Positions 28,224-37,648 of a DNA stretch of 64,000 nucleotides are shown piece by piece. Source of the stretch: an uncultured Clostridia bacterium (GTDB lineage: Bacteria; Bacillota; Clostridia; Christensenellales; CAG-314); contig CANRFV010000003.1 in assembly GCA_947629985.1 (NCBI GenBank), positions 62,001-126,000 of the forward strand, read 5' to 3'. The position numbers were made by a program, and so were the translations under genes. The first letter of the stretch is position 1; each line of letters starts with the position of its first letter. The notes beneath the pieces are model-generated. The model saw nothing but the letters and a program-made list of their open reading frames with translations. It was not told the DNA's origin and ran no database searches.

Positions 28224-28715
28224 CTAAGCGATATCCGTATTGCAATATGTGCAAAAGCGTATCGTAATTCCTCCGTCGCAAACGGGATCGGAACAACTTA
28301 CCTGCCGCCAATTGGGCAGGGCGTCCAAATCGGGAAAGAACGCGTCGGCATTGCCGTCGGCTTCCGCCTTGGTTACGTAAGCATATGCGCACTTGTTCAA
28401 TAATTGCGCGTAAACGCTTGCGCCGCCGCACACAAACACGTCGTCGGTTGAATATTGCGCCGCCAAACGCAACAGTTGCGGTATGTCCGTTGCCGTTATT
28501 GCGCCGTTATATTTTTTGCCGCTGTCGTCCAACACGATATTTACGCGGTCGGGCAACGCGCCGTGCGGCAAACCCGCAAAGGTATTTGCGCCCATTATTA
28601 CCACCTTGCCGACGGTTTTTTCGCGAAAAAATTTCATATCCGCGGGCAGACGGAACAACAGACCGTTGTTTTTGCCTATACCCCACTTGTTGTCCGCAAC
28701 AACTATTATGTTCAT
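28224..28715 (-). CDS. folA: Dihydrofolate reductase
   Basis: A 163-aa enzyme reducing dihydrofolate to tetrahydrofolate with NADPH. The start IIVVADNKWGIGKNNGLLF contains the conserved WGIG-NN. LPADMKFFREKTVGKVVIMG matches the substrate and cofactor region, and CGGASVYAQLL is the second cofactor loop. AGGGG precedes the ATG. It lies 57 nt downstream of thyA, the usual pair that regenerates folate used in dTMP synthesis. Confidence 0.95.
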   Translation of the reverse strand: MNIIVVADNKWGIGKNNGLLFRLPADMKFFREKTVGKVVIMGANTFAGLPHGALPDRVNIVLDDSGKKYNGAITATDIPQLLRLAAQYSTDDVFVCGGASVYAQLLNKCAYAYVTKAEADGNADAFFPDLDALPNWRQVSCSDPVCDGGITIRFCTYCNTDIA

Positions 28716-28772
28716 CTTGACCCCTTTACGGGCAAACGCCCGTTGTAAACTTGTGCTTGGTTTGGTTTGACG

Positions 28773-29603
28773 TCAGATTGCCACTTCGAATTTTTCCGCA
28801 AAAGGTTCGTACTCGTAACCTTCCAAAGCGAAGTCGTCCACGGTAAACTTGTAAAAATCCGTTATCTGTTTGTTGATAACAAAGCGCGGCGCGGGGTGCT
28901 GAGTGCCGCAAATCATCCGCTTGACCTGTTGGACGTGCCTGTCGTAGATGTGCGCGTCGGCAATTACATGCACAAGTTCGCCCACCTGCAAGCCGCTTAC
29001 CTGCGCCAACATATGTACAAGCACGGCGTACTGCACCACGTTCCAATTGTTGGCAACCGCCATATCGTTGGAACGCTGGTTGAGCAACGCGTTCAACTTG
29101 CCGTCGGACACGTTGAAAGTTACCGAATAGGCGCACGGGTACAAATTCATCTCGTGCAAATCGGCATGAACGTACAAATTGGTTATTATGCGGCGGCTGT
29201 ACGGGTTGTTTTTGAGATCGTACAACACCCTGTCCACCTGATCGAAATCGCCTTCCGCATAGTGATGTTTTACGCCCATCTGGTAGCCGTACGCCTTGCC
29301 GATAGTGCCCGATTCGTCCGCCCAACTGTCCCAAATGTGCGAGTGCAATTGGCTAATGTCGTTGCTCTTTTTTTGCCAGATCCACAACAGTTCGTCCACT
29401 GCCGACTTGAAAGCGGTTCGGCGCAACGTAATGACGGGAAATTCCTCGGCAAGATTGTAGCGATTGACTACGCCGAACAGTTTGGTCGTGTACGCGGGCG
29501 TTCCGTCCGCCCAATGCGGACGCACCTTTGCCGAAACGTCGGTTGTGCCGCGAGTTAATATCTCCTGTACGTTGGATACGAAAATTTCGTCTGCTTTACT
29601 CAT
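28773..29603 (-). CDS. thyA: Thymidylate synthase
   Basis: A 276-aa ThyA enzyme that methylates dUMP to dTMP using methylene-tetrahydrofolate. RRIITNLYVH and LYPCAYSVTFNV (catalytic Cys at about residue 158) are present. QRSNDMAVANNWNVVQYA and AHIYDRHVQQ bind dUMP. The length is slightly above the E. coli enzyme. It forms an operon with folA. Confidence 0.96.
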   Translation of the reverse strand: MSKADEIFVSNVQEILTRGTTDVSAKVRPHWADGTPAYTTKLFGVVNRYNLAEEFPVITLRRTAFKSAVDELLWIWQKKSNDISQLHSHIWDSWADESGTIGKAYGYQMGVKHHYAEGDFDQVDRVLYDLKNNPYSRRIITNLYVHADLHEMNLYPCAYSVTFNVSDGKLNALLNQRSNDMAVANNWNVVQYAVLVHMLAQVSGLQVGELVHVIADAHIYDRHVQQVKRMICGTQHPAPRFVINKQITDFYKFTVDDFALEGYEYEPFAEKFEVAI

Positions 29604-29744
29604 TTGTAACTGCCCCGCAAATAAACAAAGTTGATTTTATTTTAGCAAAATACGCCCAAGCAGTCAAATGATGCGCGGCAAGTATTTGTTGAACATTGCG
29701 GCAAATATTTTTCATTTGCCGCTTGCGCAGCGATGGGGCGCAAA

Positions 29745-30305
29745 TTAAGCCCCGACGGAAATTTTCTTTACTACGCGGCAGGGATTACCGACGGCAACGA
29801 CATTTGCGGGGATATCTTTCGTTACTACCGAGCCTGCGCCTATTACCGCATTGTCGCCGATGGTTACCCCCGGCAAAACGGTTACGTTTGCGCCCAGCCA
29901 CACGTTGTTGCCTATTGCGATGGGCTTGTCGTAAAACACGCCTTTTAGGCGCTCGTCGGGATCGACGGAATGGTTGGTGCAAATCAGTTTGCAACCGGGA
30001 CCTATAAGAGCGCAATGTCCGATGTCGATAAAAGCCGTATCGAGAAATGTGCAATCGCAGTTGATCATTGCCATTCCGTGAAAGCGGATATTTTTGCCGA
30101 AACTGCAACGAAATCCGTCTTCGATAAAAACATATTCGTTGTAGCCGCTTACAAGTTCTTTGATAATATCCGTTCTTTTAGGGTCGGACGGTTTGAGATT
30201 GTGAATTTCGTAAAGCATATCCTTTACTTTGCTTTGGAAAAGATACACGTCTTTGTCCCTGCGGTCGAACGGCTCGCCCGCAAGCGCCTTGTCGAGTTCG
30301 GTCAT
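29745..30305 (-). CDS. Maltose/galactoside O-acetyltransferase family protein
   Basis: A 186-aa left-handed beta-helix acyltransferase. The N-terminal Mac domain is present (about residues 1-55), followed by hexapeptide repeats with NHSVDPDER (catalytic His) and IGNNVWLGANVTVLPGVTIG. It would acetylate a sugar using acetyl-CoA; the true acceptor is unknown. I chose ATG 30305 because GGAGG lies 7 nt upstream. ATG 30311 is too close to that site but overlaps the previous stop as ATGA. Confidence 0.88.
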   Translation of the reverse strand: MTELDKALAGEPFDRRDKDVYLFQSKVKDMLYEIHNLKPSDPKRTDIIKELVSGYNEYVFIEDGFRCSFGKNIRFHGMAMINCDCTFLDTAFIDIGHCALIGPGCKLICTNHSVDPDERLKGVFYDKPIAIGNNVWLGANVTVLPGVTIGDNAVIGAGSVVTKDIPANVVAVGNPCRVVKKISVGA

Positions 30306-30307
30306 AC

Positions 30308-30919
30308 TCATTCCTCCACTACTTGTACGGTGTACTTTTCGTCAAGACCGCGCTCTTTCAAAAATGCGTTGAACTCGGCAGAAAGTTGCTCTGCGGAATA
30401 CTCCGCGGCGGTTGCGCCGCGATTTACGCCGTGCGCACGGATATTCGCTTGCGTTTGAGCGTGAAGTTCGTCGAGTTTGCGTGCGGTATCCGCATTGGCA
30501 TTTGCCGCGCCGCGTTTGATGTTTTCGATTACGAGACGGCACTTAGCCCTGAAACCCCTTGTGTGCAAAAACTCGCGGAATTCCTTGTTTTGTTCGGAAT
30601 TTTGTACGGCTTGAATATTTGCCTTGTCTTGTTCGCGTTGACGGCGGGCGTTGTCGCCCATTTGCTCGAACGCCACCTTGAATTTTGCAACGATACCCTT
30701 GGTGTGGCAAAATTCTTCAAATTGTTTTGCTATCTCTTGTTGACTGACCGAATAGTTTGCATTGTCGTTTTCCATTTTCTTTTTTCTCCTTATTTCTATG
30801 ATTTGTTGATTTTTTTGAGAGTGTTTCAGGAGTATCTCAAATTGCTCTGCGTAAGTTTTTGCCGACAGAAATTCGTTAATATCTTCTGCCGTAAGCGCGT
30901 CTTTGTCTTGTTTCATCAT
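30308..30919 (-). CDS. Hypothetical soluble protein with three internal repeats
   Basis: A 203-aa protein without membrane segments or a recognised family. Three diverged repeats share a core of F-x-x-F-x-(H/K)-x-(R/K)-G followed by a charged helix: FEEFCHTKGIVAKF, FREFLHTRGFRAKC and FNAFLKERGLDEKY. AAGGAG precedes ATG 30919. A second good site, AAGGAG, precedes internal ATG 30775, so a shorter 155-aa form may also be made. It lies 7 nt after an ABC exporter permease gene, so it is probably co-transcribed with it. Confidence 0.6.
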   Translation of the reverse strand: MMKQDKDALTAEDINEFLSAKTYAEQFEILLKHSQKNQQIIEIRRKKKMENDNANYSVSQQEIAKQFEEFCHTKGIVAKFKVAFEQMGDNARRQREQDKANIQAVQNSEQNKEFREFLHTRGFRAKCRLVIENIKRGAANANADTARKLDELHAQTQANIRAHGVNRGATAAEYSAEQLSAEFNAFLKERGLDEKYTVQVVEE

Positions 30920-30926
30920 GCTCTCC

Positions 30927-31727
30927 TTAGACTAAACTTGTTTTGTTCAGAATTACATCAGATACCGCTCCAAGTACTACGGCGAACAAAATTCCGCCTG
31001 CGACGCAAACAATTACGTTGAACGCGCCCGAATTTAACGGCATCATCATTGGGATCATTGTAAACAGCAACATTCCCGCCGCCAACGAACCCAAAAGGGA
31101 AAGCCAAAGTTTTTGCTTGCCGACAGTTGCCAAAGTAAGCGCGATAGACACGAATACGAGCGCGAAGAACACTTTGCTTACCATACAGGCGACAATTCCG
31201 CCTACGCTTGCGCCCACCGCCGCCACGTCGAAGGATAGGTTGGCGATCGCACCGCCGATCATTGCGCCGACAAAGTAAAGAACAAACATTCCGACAGTCG
31301 CCGCAAACAGCACTACTGTTTTGGAAAAGACGTAATCGGTCTTGCGGGAGCGGACGGTAAACAGGTTTTTTACATAGCCGCTCCTGAAATCTTCGCCCAC
31401 AAACACGCATACGAATATTGCCGCAAGAAAATACAACAGGTTGATATTGCACATACTCGTCAAGTCCATAGCCATAGCATTTCCGCTTGCCGAACCTATT
31501 GCCTGCCACACGTTGGTAAATGTTTCAACCGTTTCTTCCGCGCCCGTTTGCGGATTTACCGTCGTCCCGCCCATAAATGAGGTCATCACGAGAATAAGAA
31601 TGGGCAGCGCGAGAGATACGCCGAACATAATCCAGACGGTGGGCATTGTGAACATTCGGCGCGCGTCCACTTTCAGCATTGTTTTAAGACGTTGTACAAA
31701 ACCGTTATTGTTAGTGTTGGCGTTCAT
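30927..31727 (-). CDS. ABC-2-type exporter permease (copy B)
   Basis: A 266-aa membrane protein with about six helices and a large extracytoplasmic loop after the first, typical of BcrB/LanE-type permeases. It starts 1 nt after its ATPase gene. FVGEDFRSGYVKNLFTVRSRKTDYVFSK is close to the equivalent segment of the permease at 32644, which shows that the two permease/ATPase pairs arose by duplication. The substrate is unknown; such systems often give self-protection against peptide antibiotics. Confidence 0.85.
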   Translation of the reverse strand: MNANTNNNGFVQRLKTMLKVDARRMFTMPTVWIMFGVSLALPILILVMTSFMGGTTVNPQTGAEETVETFTNVWQAIGSASGNAMAMDLTSMCNINLLYFLAAIFVCVFVGEDFRSGYVKNLFTVRSRKTDYVFSKTVVLFAATVGMFVLYFVGAMIGGAIANLSFDVAAVGASVGGIVACMVSKVFFALVFVSIALTLATVGKQKLWLSLLGSLAAGMLLFTMIPMMMPLNSGAFNVIVCVAGGILFAVVLGAVSDVILNKTSLV

Positions 31728-31728
31728 A

Positions 31729-32631
31729 TTATTTACCCTCCCGCATAAGATTTATGTAATATTCTTCCAGGCTGATTTTTGCCGTTCTTATCTCCGTTAC
31801 GGCAATTCCGCAATCGGCAAACAGATAGTTTGCAACCTTGTCCGCACTTGAACCGTTATATACGCGGATCTCGCCCGTCTGTTCGTCCACGTCCGCTCGC
31901 CCGTACGTCTGTTGCAAAATTGCGCGCGTTTTGTCCGTATCCGCAGTTTTGAGAGCGACATAGGTCGGGCAATCGGCATTGAGTTGTGCCGCGGTCATTT
32001 GTTTGAGCATTTGTCCGTTGCGTATTATGCCGTAATGAGTGGCGATCTTTTCGAGTTCGCCGAGAATGTGCGACGAAATAAGCACCGTGCAGCCGCTGTC
32101 GGCAAGGTCTGTCAAAATTTCACGCATAATGCGCATACCGTCGGCGTCCAAACCGTTGATGGGTTCGTCGAGAACGAGCAGTTTGGGGTTGCCGAGAAGC
32201 GCAAAGGCAATGCCAATACGTTGTTTCATACCCAGCGAGCAGTTCTTGAACTTGTTGCTCGCCGCGCCGTCCATACGCACCAGGTGCAATACTCGGCGTA
32301 TTTCTTCGTTTTCGTTTTTAATTCCGAGATTGGCGGCTTGCAGTTTGAGATTGTTCCATACGCTGTAATCGGAAAAACACCCGGGAGACTCGATCAAAAC
32401 GCCTGTTTGAGAGCGCACTTGTTGATCTCGGTGGCTTTTGCCGAATAATTTTATTTCGCCGCCGCTCGGTTGGAGCAACCCGCAAATAAGTTTTTCGGTG
32501 GTGGATTTGCCGCTGCCGTTTTCGCCGATAAAGCCGTAGATCGCGCCCTGCGGTACGGTCATATTCAAGCCGTCCACCGCGCGCTTTGCGCCGAACGTTT
32601 TGGTTAAATTTACGATTTCGATTGCGTTCAT
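31729..32631 (-). CDS. ABC exporter ATPase (copy B)
   Basis: A 300-aa BcrA-type ATPase. Walker A GENGSGKST (residue about 36), signature SLGMKQRIGIA and Walker B LLVLDEPINGLD are intact. The last 80 residues form the extra domain found in this subfamily. It is highly similar to the ATPase at 33464. It would drive the permease encoded 1 nt downstream. Confidence 0.92.
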   Translation of the reverse strand: MNAIEIVNLTKTFGAKRAVDGLNMTVPQGAIYGFIGENGSGKSTTEKLICGLLQPSGGEIKLFGKSHRDQQVRSQTGVLIESPGCFSDYSVWNNLKLQAANLGIKNENEEIRRVLHLVRMDGAASNKFKNCSLGMKQRIGIAFALLGNPKLLVLDEPINGLDADGMRIMREILTDLADSGCTVLISSHILGELEKIATHYGIIRNGQMLKQMTAAQLNADCPTYVALKTADTDKTRAILQQTYGRADVDEQTGEIRVYNGSSADKVANYLFADCGIAVTEIRTAKISLEEYYINLMREGK

Positions 32632-32643
32632 TTTATTTTCTCC

Positions 32644-33462
32644 TTAATATACGTCTCGGCGATAGAGAATTACCGAGCCGAGTACGTTGTAGACGATCGC
32701 CCAAATTACCGAGCAGGCAAGGCACACGAGAACGGACGTAAAGTTTGCCGAAAGGCACGCGTACACCGACGAACCGTACAAAAAGACATTGAGCGCCGCC
32801 GTATTGCCTACCGCTGCCGCCGCGCCTATTACGGGTATACCCGTACCGAGAACAAAACAAAGCGCGATGGATATGCCGAACTTTTTGCGGAAGATGACGT
32901 TGACAAACGTGTACAAACTTGCCCAGCCGAGACTCATAATGATTTTGCCGATGATTGCGCATACAAGCGAGCCTGCGTTTATTGCAAACGGCAGTCCCGT
33001 TGCCGCGCCCGCAATCATTCCGCCGATAAGATACGTTACGCACATACACACCATCGAAAACGCGGAAACGAGAGTTTTGCTCAGCATATAGTCCTGCTTT
33101 TTGGCGTGGGTGGTAAACAGTTGCTTTACGTACCCGCTCTTGTAATCGTGCCCGATAAATATAGACACCATTATTCCGCCGAAAATAAACACCATATTCA
33201 TATTGGCGTACTGCCCCATATCGCTTATGATATACAACGGACTGTCCGCGGCGATGATCTGCCAAGCGTTTGTAAACATTCCCGCAGTTTCGCCTTCGCC
33301 CATTGCTCCCATAGATACAAGCGCGGGAATAAGCGCCGCAATGACGATAAAAATATAAAAGAGCGGCGTATGGAACAGGCGGTAAAAGTCTACCCCGAGC
33401 ATTCCTTTCAGCCGTGTAAAAACGCTCGGTTTGTCGAATTGCAATTGTTTTGCGTTGTCCAT
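32644..33462 (-). CDS. ABC-2-type exporter permease (copy A)
   Basis: A 272-aa protein with about six membrane helices and the same layout as the permease at 30927. FIGHDYKSGYVKQLFTTHAKKQDYMLSK is the shared cytoplasmic loop. It is 1 nt after its ATPase and 12 nt before the next ATPase gene, so all four ABC genes appear to be one transcript. Confidence 0.85.
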   Translation of the reverse strand: MDNAKQLQFDKPSVFTRLKGMLGVDFYRLFHTPLFYIFIVIAALIPALVSMGAMGEGETAGMFTNAWQIIAADSPLYIISDMGQYANMNMVFIFGGIMVSIFIGHDYKSGYVKQLFTTHAKKQDYMLSKTLVSAFSMVCMCVTYLIGGMIAGAATGLPFAINAGSLVCAIIGKIIMSLGWASLYTFVNVIFRKKFGISIALCFVLGTGIPVIGAAAAVGNTAALNVFLYGSSVYACLSANFTSVLVCLACSVIWAIVYNVLGSVILYRRDVY

Positions 33463-33463
33463 T

Positions 33464-34366
33464 TTACATTGCCTCCTTTCCGCTCATAAGATCGATGTAA
33501 TATTCTTCGAGCCCGATTTTGTGTTTTTTTACTTCGTTTAATGCTATGCCGTTTTGCATAAGAAAAGCGGTTAGTTTGCCCGTATCGTCAATGTCGTAAA
33601 CGCGCATTTCGCCTTGTTCGAACTTGACGTTGCAGCCGTTGCTTCGCAACAAATTTGCCGTAACCTGCATATTGTCGGTTTGCAGCGCAACGTAAACTTG
33701 CGAACGGCTGTCCATTTCCGAGGCGGCAATTTCTTTGATCATCTTGCCCTGACGTATTATGCCGTAATGGGTGGCGATCTTTTCGAGTTCGCCGAGAATG
33801 TGCGACGAAATAAGCACCGTGCAGCCGTAATTGTGCGTGATATCTACAAGAATTTCCCGCATAAGCCGCATACCGTCTGTGTCAAGTCCGTTGATGGGCT
33901 CGTCGAGAATGAGAAGCGCGGGGTCGCCCAATAGCGCCATCGCTATGCCGATACGCTGTTTCATACCGAGAGAACACTTTTTGAATTGCAATTTGGCGTT
34001 ATCTTCCATACGGACGATTTGCAATACGCGCCGTATTTCGCCGACCCGATCCTTTATGCCGAGATTTATTGCCTGCATCATAAGGTTTGTCCACACGCTC
34101 GACGACGGAAAACACCCCGTATTTTCGACAAGAGCGCCCACCCGCACCCGTACGCCTGCGTCGGTATAGGGTTTGCCGAACAACGTGATCTTGCCCTTGT
34201 CGGGAACGAGATGTCCGCAAATGCATTTTTCGGTGGTAGACTTGCCGCTGCCGTTTTCGCCGATGAATCCGTAAATGGCGCCCTGCGGTACGGTCATATT
34301 CAAGCCGTCCAGCGCGTACATTCCGCGGAAACTCTTGGTCAAATTTGTAATTTCTATTGCGTTCAT
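33464..34366 (-). CDS. ABC exporter ATPase (copy A)
   Basis: A 300-aa BcrA-type ATPase with GENGSGKST, SLGMKQRIGIAMALLG and LLILDEPINGLD. It is the first gene of the five-gene exporter transcript and is divergent from the TetR-type regulator at 34665, which probably controls it. GGAGGCGAC precedes the ATG. Confidence 0.92.
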   Translation of the reverse strand: MNAIEITNLTKSFRGMYALDGLNMTVPQGAIYGFIGENGSGKSTTEKCICGHLVPDKGKITLFGKPYTDAGVRVRVGALVENTGCFPSSSVWTNLMMQAINLGIKDRVGEIRRVLQIVRMEDNAKLQFKKCSLGMKQRIGIAMALLGDPALLILDEPINGLDTDGMRLMREILVDITHNYGCTVLISSHILGELEKIATHYGIIRQGKMIKEIAASEMDSRSQVYVALQTDNMQVTANLLRSNGCNVKFEQGEMRVYDIDDTGKLTAFLMQNGIALNEVKKHKIGLEEYYIDLMSGKEAM

Positions 34367-34664
34367 AGTCGCCTCCTTGTTTTGATAACTGTATTGTAAC
34401 GACTTTTTTGTCGAAACACCACAACATAAATTCCGAAAAATGTCGGTTTGTAAAAAGTTTTTCGGGTAAAAAAGGACAAATTTTATTTTATAATTGTGTT
34501 GTGCGGAAAGATATGTTATAATTTACGAAAATACTTGCCTGTAACCGCCTTTTTCGCGCGGCAATGAGACAAAAAGCGTTGGCGTAAAACAAACGGACGG
34601 CGTAAGCCGAGCAAAATCGCGCTTGGCGGCTATAACGCAATAACAGAAAAAAAAGGAGTAAGTA
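34367..34664. promoter_or_regulatory. Divergent control region of ABC exporter and TetR regulator
   Basis: On the plus strand TTGTGT (34494-34499), a 17-nt spacer and TATAAT (34517-34522) form a promoter toward the regulator. Two 14-bp inverted repeats with four-base arms and six-base centres lie nearer the exporter: CGAC-N6-GTCG (34400-34413) and CCGA-N6-TCGG (34433-34446). Their role as operators is a guess. Confidence 0.5.
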
Positions 34665-35264
34665 ATGAACAAGTCCGAAGCGAAATTCCGCAACACCGCG
34701 GTAAAAATGGACGACGCGCTTGTCGCCCTTCTCGAACAAAAGGAATTCAATGATATTTCCATTATAGATATATGCCAAAAGGCGGGCGTAAACCGCTCTA
34801 CTTTTTACGCACATTACGACAATATGTACGATCTGCTTGATGAGACGCAGGAACGCGCCGTTTCGGAATTTTTTACGTCCTTCGGCGCTTCCGTCGACGC
34901 GACGGATTTTTCCAAAATGTCGGCGGACGAATTGATCTTTATCTCGCCGCAATATCTTGTGCCGTATCTTACGTTTGTAAAGAAGAACCGACGGCTGTAC
35001 AAAGTATACAACAATTCGAATGCCTTTTCGATAGGCGAAATGGACAAACGGCTTATTGAAAACATTTTTGTGCCCATTTATGCCAAAAACGGAGTAACGG
35101 ACAAACGCATTGTGGAATATATGTCGCACTACTTTATCAGCGGTATTACGGCAATAACTATGGAATGGGTCAAACACGATTGCGAGGACGATATTTTGTT
35201 TGTTTGCGAAGTGATTTGTATATGCGTTCGTCCGTCTATGAAGGCAACGGGTACAACATTATGA
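34665..35264 (+). CDS. TetR/AcrR-family transcriptional regulator
   Basis: A 199-aa regulator. The N-terminal helix-turn-helix is clear: KMDDALVALLEQKEFNDISI, then DICQKAGVNRSTFYAHYDNM (about residues 33-52). The C-terminal ligand domain is of the TetR_C type seen in Firmicutes. It is divergent from the ABC exporters and likely represses them in the absence of substrate. Its stop overlaps the next start as ATGA, so it is coupled to the membrane protein gene. AAAGGAG precedes the ATG. Confidence 0.88.
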   Translation: MNKSEAKFRNTAVKMDDALVALLEQKEFNDISIIDICQKAGVNRSTFYAHYDNMYDLLDETQERAVSEFFTSFGASVDATDFSKMSADELIFISPQYLVPYLTFVKKNRRLYKVYNNSNAFSIGEMDKRLIENIFVPIYAKNGVTDKRIVEYMSHYFISGITAITMEWVKHDCEDDILFVCEVICICVRPSMKATGTTL

Positions 35265-36181
35265 AAAATCTTTTCGACTTTTTCAAAAAACCGCCGCTGT
35301 GGTTTTTGATTATAATCGCCGCAATCGGAATAGGCGCAACTATCGGCGGGACGCTGTTTCTTACGCGGGAAAATCTGTCCGAATACGTTATGGTGGGCTA
35401 TGCCCTTCTCGGCGTTATGTGCGTTTCCGTCGGCTACTGCATTTACGGATTTGTAAAAACGCTGCCCGATTTGAGCAAACGCGTAATGCAATGGTCGGAA
35501 AACAAGCCGTTTTGGAACAGGCTGTTCCGGGAGTACGGTTTCCGCACGATTTTGTTTTCGGCAGGCTCGTTTGCCGTCAATATCGCGTTTGCCGTGTACA
35601 ACGGGTCCGTCGCCATTGTGATACGCTCGATTTGGTTCGGCGCACTTGCCGCGTACTATATTTTACTCATCGTACTGCGCGGTATCCTTATCGGTTATCA
35701 CGCTATGCGCCAAAAAGCCGTAAAAGCGGGACAAGCGGAAAAAATTACCCTGCTGAAAGACGCGCGCGTTTACCGCATTTGCGGAATTGTTTTGCTACTG
35801 CTGCCCATAGCATTGTCGTTTGCCATTTTGCAAATGGTACGCGCAAACGATTCGTTCGTCCATACGGGAATTACGATTTACGCCTACGCAATTTACGCCT
35901 TTTACAAAATAAGCGTGGCTATATACAATTTTGTTAAAACAAGGCGCGCAAACGAAATGACGGTGCGGGCGGTAAGAAATATAAATCTTGCCGACGCGTT
36001 TGTGTCTATTCTCGCATTGCAGACGGCAATGTTTCGCGAATTTGACGTCGGCGGCACAGTAACTGTGCCAACGATGAACGCCGTTACGGGCGCCGTAGTA
36101 TGCGGTTTGACGGCGATAATCGGCATTTGTATGATCGTAATTGCCGCCAAAAAGACGCGAACAGCCGATAAAAATCAATAA
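35261..36181 (+). CDS. Multi-pass membrane protein, function unknown
   Basis: A 306-aa protein with about eight hydrophobic segments and short charged loops. I do not recognise a family. The ATGA overlap with the TetR gene makes joint expression very likely, so it may be part of the exporter response or sense the same compound. ATG 35261 was chosen for the overlap. Confidence 0.7.
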   Translation: MKNLFDFFKKPPLWFLIIIAAIGIGATIGGTLFLTRENLSEYVMVGYALLGVMCVSVGYCIYGFVKTLPDLSKRVMQWSENKPFWNRLFREYGFRTILFSAGSFAVNIAFAVYNGSVAIVIRSIWFGALAAYYILLIVLRGILIGYHAMRQKAVKAGQAEKITLLKDARVYRICGIVLLLLPIALSFAILQMVRANDSFVHTGITIYAYAIYAFYKISVAIYNFVKTRRANEMTVRAVRNINLADAFVSILALQTAMFREFDVGGTVTVPTMNAVTGAVVCGLTAIIGICMIVIAAKKTRTADKNQ

Positions 36182-36284
36182 TGCCGTCGACAAACCGAAA
36201 TTTGTATCGACGGCACAGTGAAGCGTGTAGGTGTGGAATTTTACAAACCGAGACGAGCCGAGCGGTAAAACGCGCCGCTTTGCG

Positions 36285-37601
36285 TCAGTCGCCCTGCGGA
36301 AAGTTGCAATTTTGCGCAAAAGTAGCCACCACCGCGCGCATTGCGTTATTTGCCTGTTCGCCTTCCAGATAGGCGCGAACTTTGTTTTCGGTGCCGCTTT
36401 TGCGCAATACAATGCGGCAATCGGGGTAAAGCGCCTGTACGCGCCGCACGGTAAAACCGAGACTTTGCTCGTCGGCAAGACGGGCGTTGCCGTCGGTTAG
36501 CGCGATATTTACGGCGGCATACGGCACATCGGTACACTCTTGGGTAAAGGCAAGCAAACTGCCGTGTTCGCGATAAATTTTGCATGCCAACAGCGCGTTT
36601 ACTATTGCGTCCGAGCCGATAGCGTAATCGCTTAGCAAATAATGTCCGCTTTCTTCGCCGCCGAAGTTGAGCCTGTGCGCCACCATCGCGTTGAACACGT
36701 TTACGTCGCCGACGTCGCTGCGCACGAGAGTTATGCCTATATCGGCAAGCGCCTTTTCCACGCCGCCGTTGGTAAGCACCGTGCCGCATACGGTGTTGCC
36801 GTGCAATTTGCCGTTGATATGCAAATACTTGGCAAAGGCGTAAAACATACGATTGTTGCTTACCGGCAAGTCGCCTTCGAATACGGCAAGACGATCGCCG
36901 TCGCCGTCGAACGAAAAGCCGAGATCGTACTGTCCTTCGCGCAATTTGTCCTGCAAAAAACGCGTGTGCGTTGCGCCGCAATCGACGTTGACGCTGCCGC
37001 CGCACTTTTTGTTGCAAAATGCAGATACCTGCGCGCCCGCTTTGCCAAATGCCGCGGGAGCGACCTTGTAAGTTGCCCCGTAACAGCAATCCAAAGCGAT
37101 ACGGCAGCGGCTCAGATCTACCGATACCGAGCGCAGCAAGTCGTCCACGTAAATGTTGTCTATATCGTAAAAAACGGGTTCGTATATTTTGTCGGCGGCT
37201 ACGTGTTTGCCGTCGAGCCCTTCCATCATACGCGACACGGCAAGTTGCTTGGACAAGCACAGTTTTACGCCGTAACGGTCAAATACTTTAAGCCCGTTGT
37301 CCTGCGGCGGATTGTGGCTGGCTGTTATCATTACGCCGTAATCGCCGCCGAACTTGCGCACAAAATGCCCCACCGCATTTGTGGGCAATATTCCCAGATT
37401 TATTACGTTGCCGCCGCCGTCGTAGACGCCCTGCGCCAATGCCGCAAACAAATTTGCGCCCGACAAACGCGTGTCCCGCGCAATTACTATTATCGGACAG
37501 TCGCCCGACAAAGCCAAACTTTTGCCTAACAAAAAGGCAGTGCTGTCTTGCAAGGTACTGCCATACGTTCCGCGTATTCCGTCCGTACCGAAAAAATTCA
37601 T
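36285..37601 (-). CDS. glmM: Phosphoglucosamine mutase
   Basis: A 438-aa enzyme interconverting glucosamine-6-phosphate and glucosamine-1-phosphate for cell-wall UDP-GlcNAc. Motifs in order: FGTDGIRG at the start, the phosphoserine loop ITASHNPPQDNG (about residue 95), the metal loop FDGDGDR (about 237), GGEESGH (about 323) and the phosphate loop RKSGTENKVR. Length is normal. It is monocistronic or first in its unit. Confidence 0.94.
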   Translation of the reverse strand: MNFFGTDGIRGTYGSTLQDSTAFLLGKSLALSGDCPIIVIARDTRLSGANLFAALAQGVYDGGGNVINLGILPTNAVGHFVRKFGGDYGVMITASHNPPQDNGLKVFDRYGVKLCLSKQLAVSRMMEGLDGKHVAADKIYEPVFYDIDNIYVDDLLRSVSVDLSRCRIALDCCYGATYKVAPAAFGKAGAQVSAFCNKKCGGSVNVDCGATHTRFLQDKLREGQYDLGFSFDGDGDRLAVFEGDLPVSNNRMFYAFAKYLHINGKLHGNTVCGTVLTNGGVEKALADIGITLVRSDVGDVNVFNAMVAHRLNFGGEESGHYLLSDYAIGSDAIVNALLACKIYREHGSLLAFTQECTDVPYAAVNIALTDGNARLADEQSLGFTVRRVQALYPDCRIVLRKSGTENKVRAYLEGEQANNAMRAVVATFAQNCNFPQGD

Positions 37602-37648
37602 AACGCAATCTCCGTAATTTTAGTTTATATCTTCGGTACGTTTATTAT

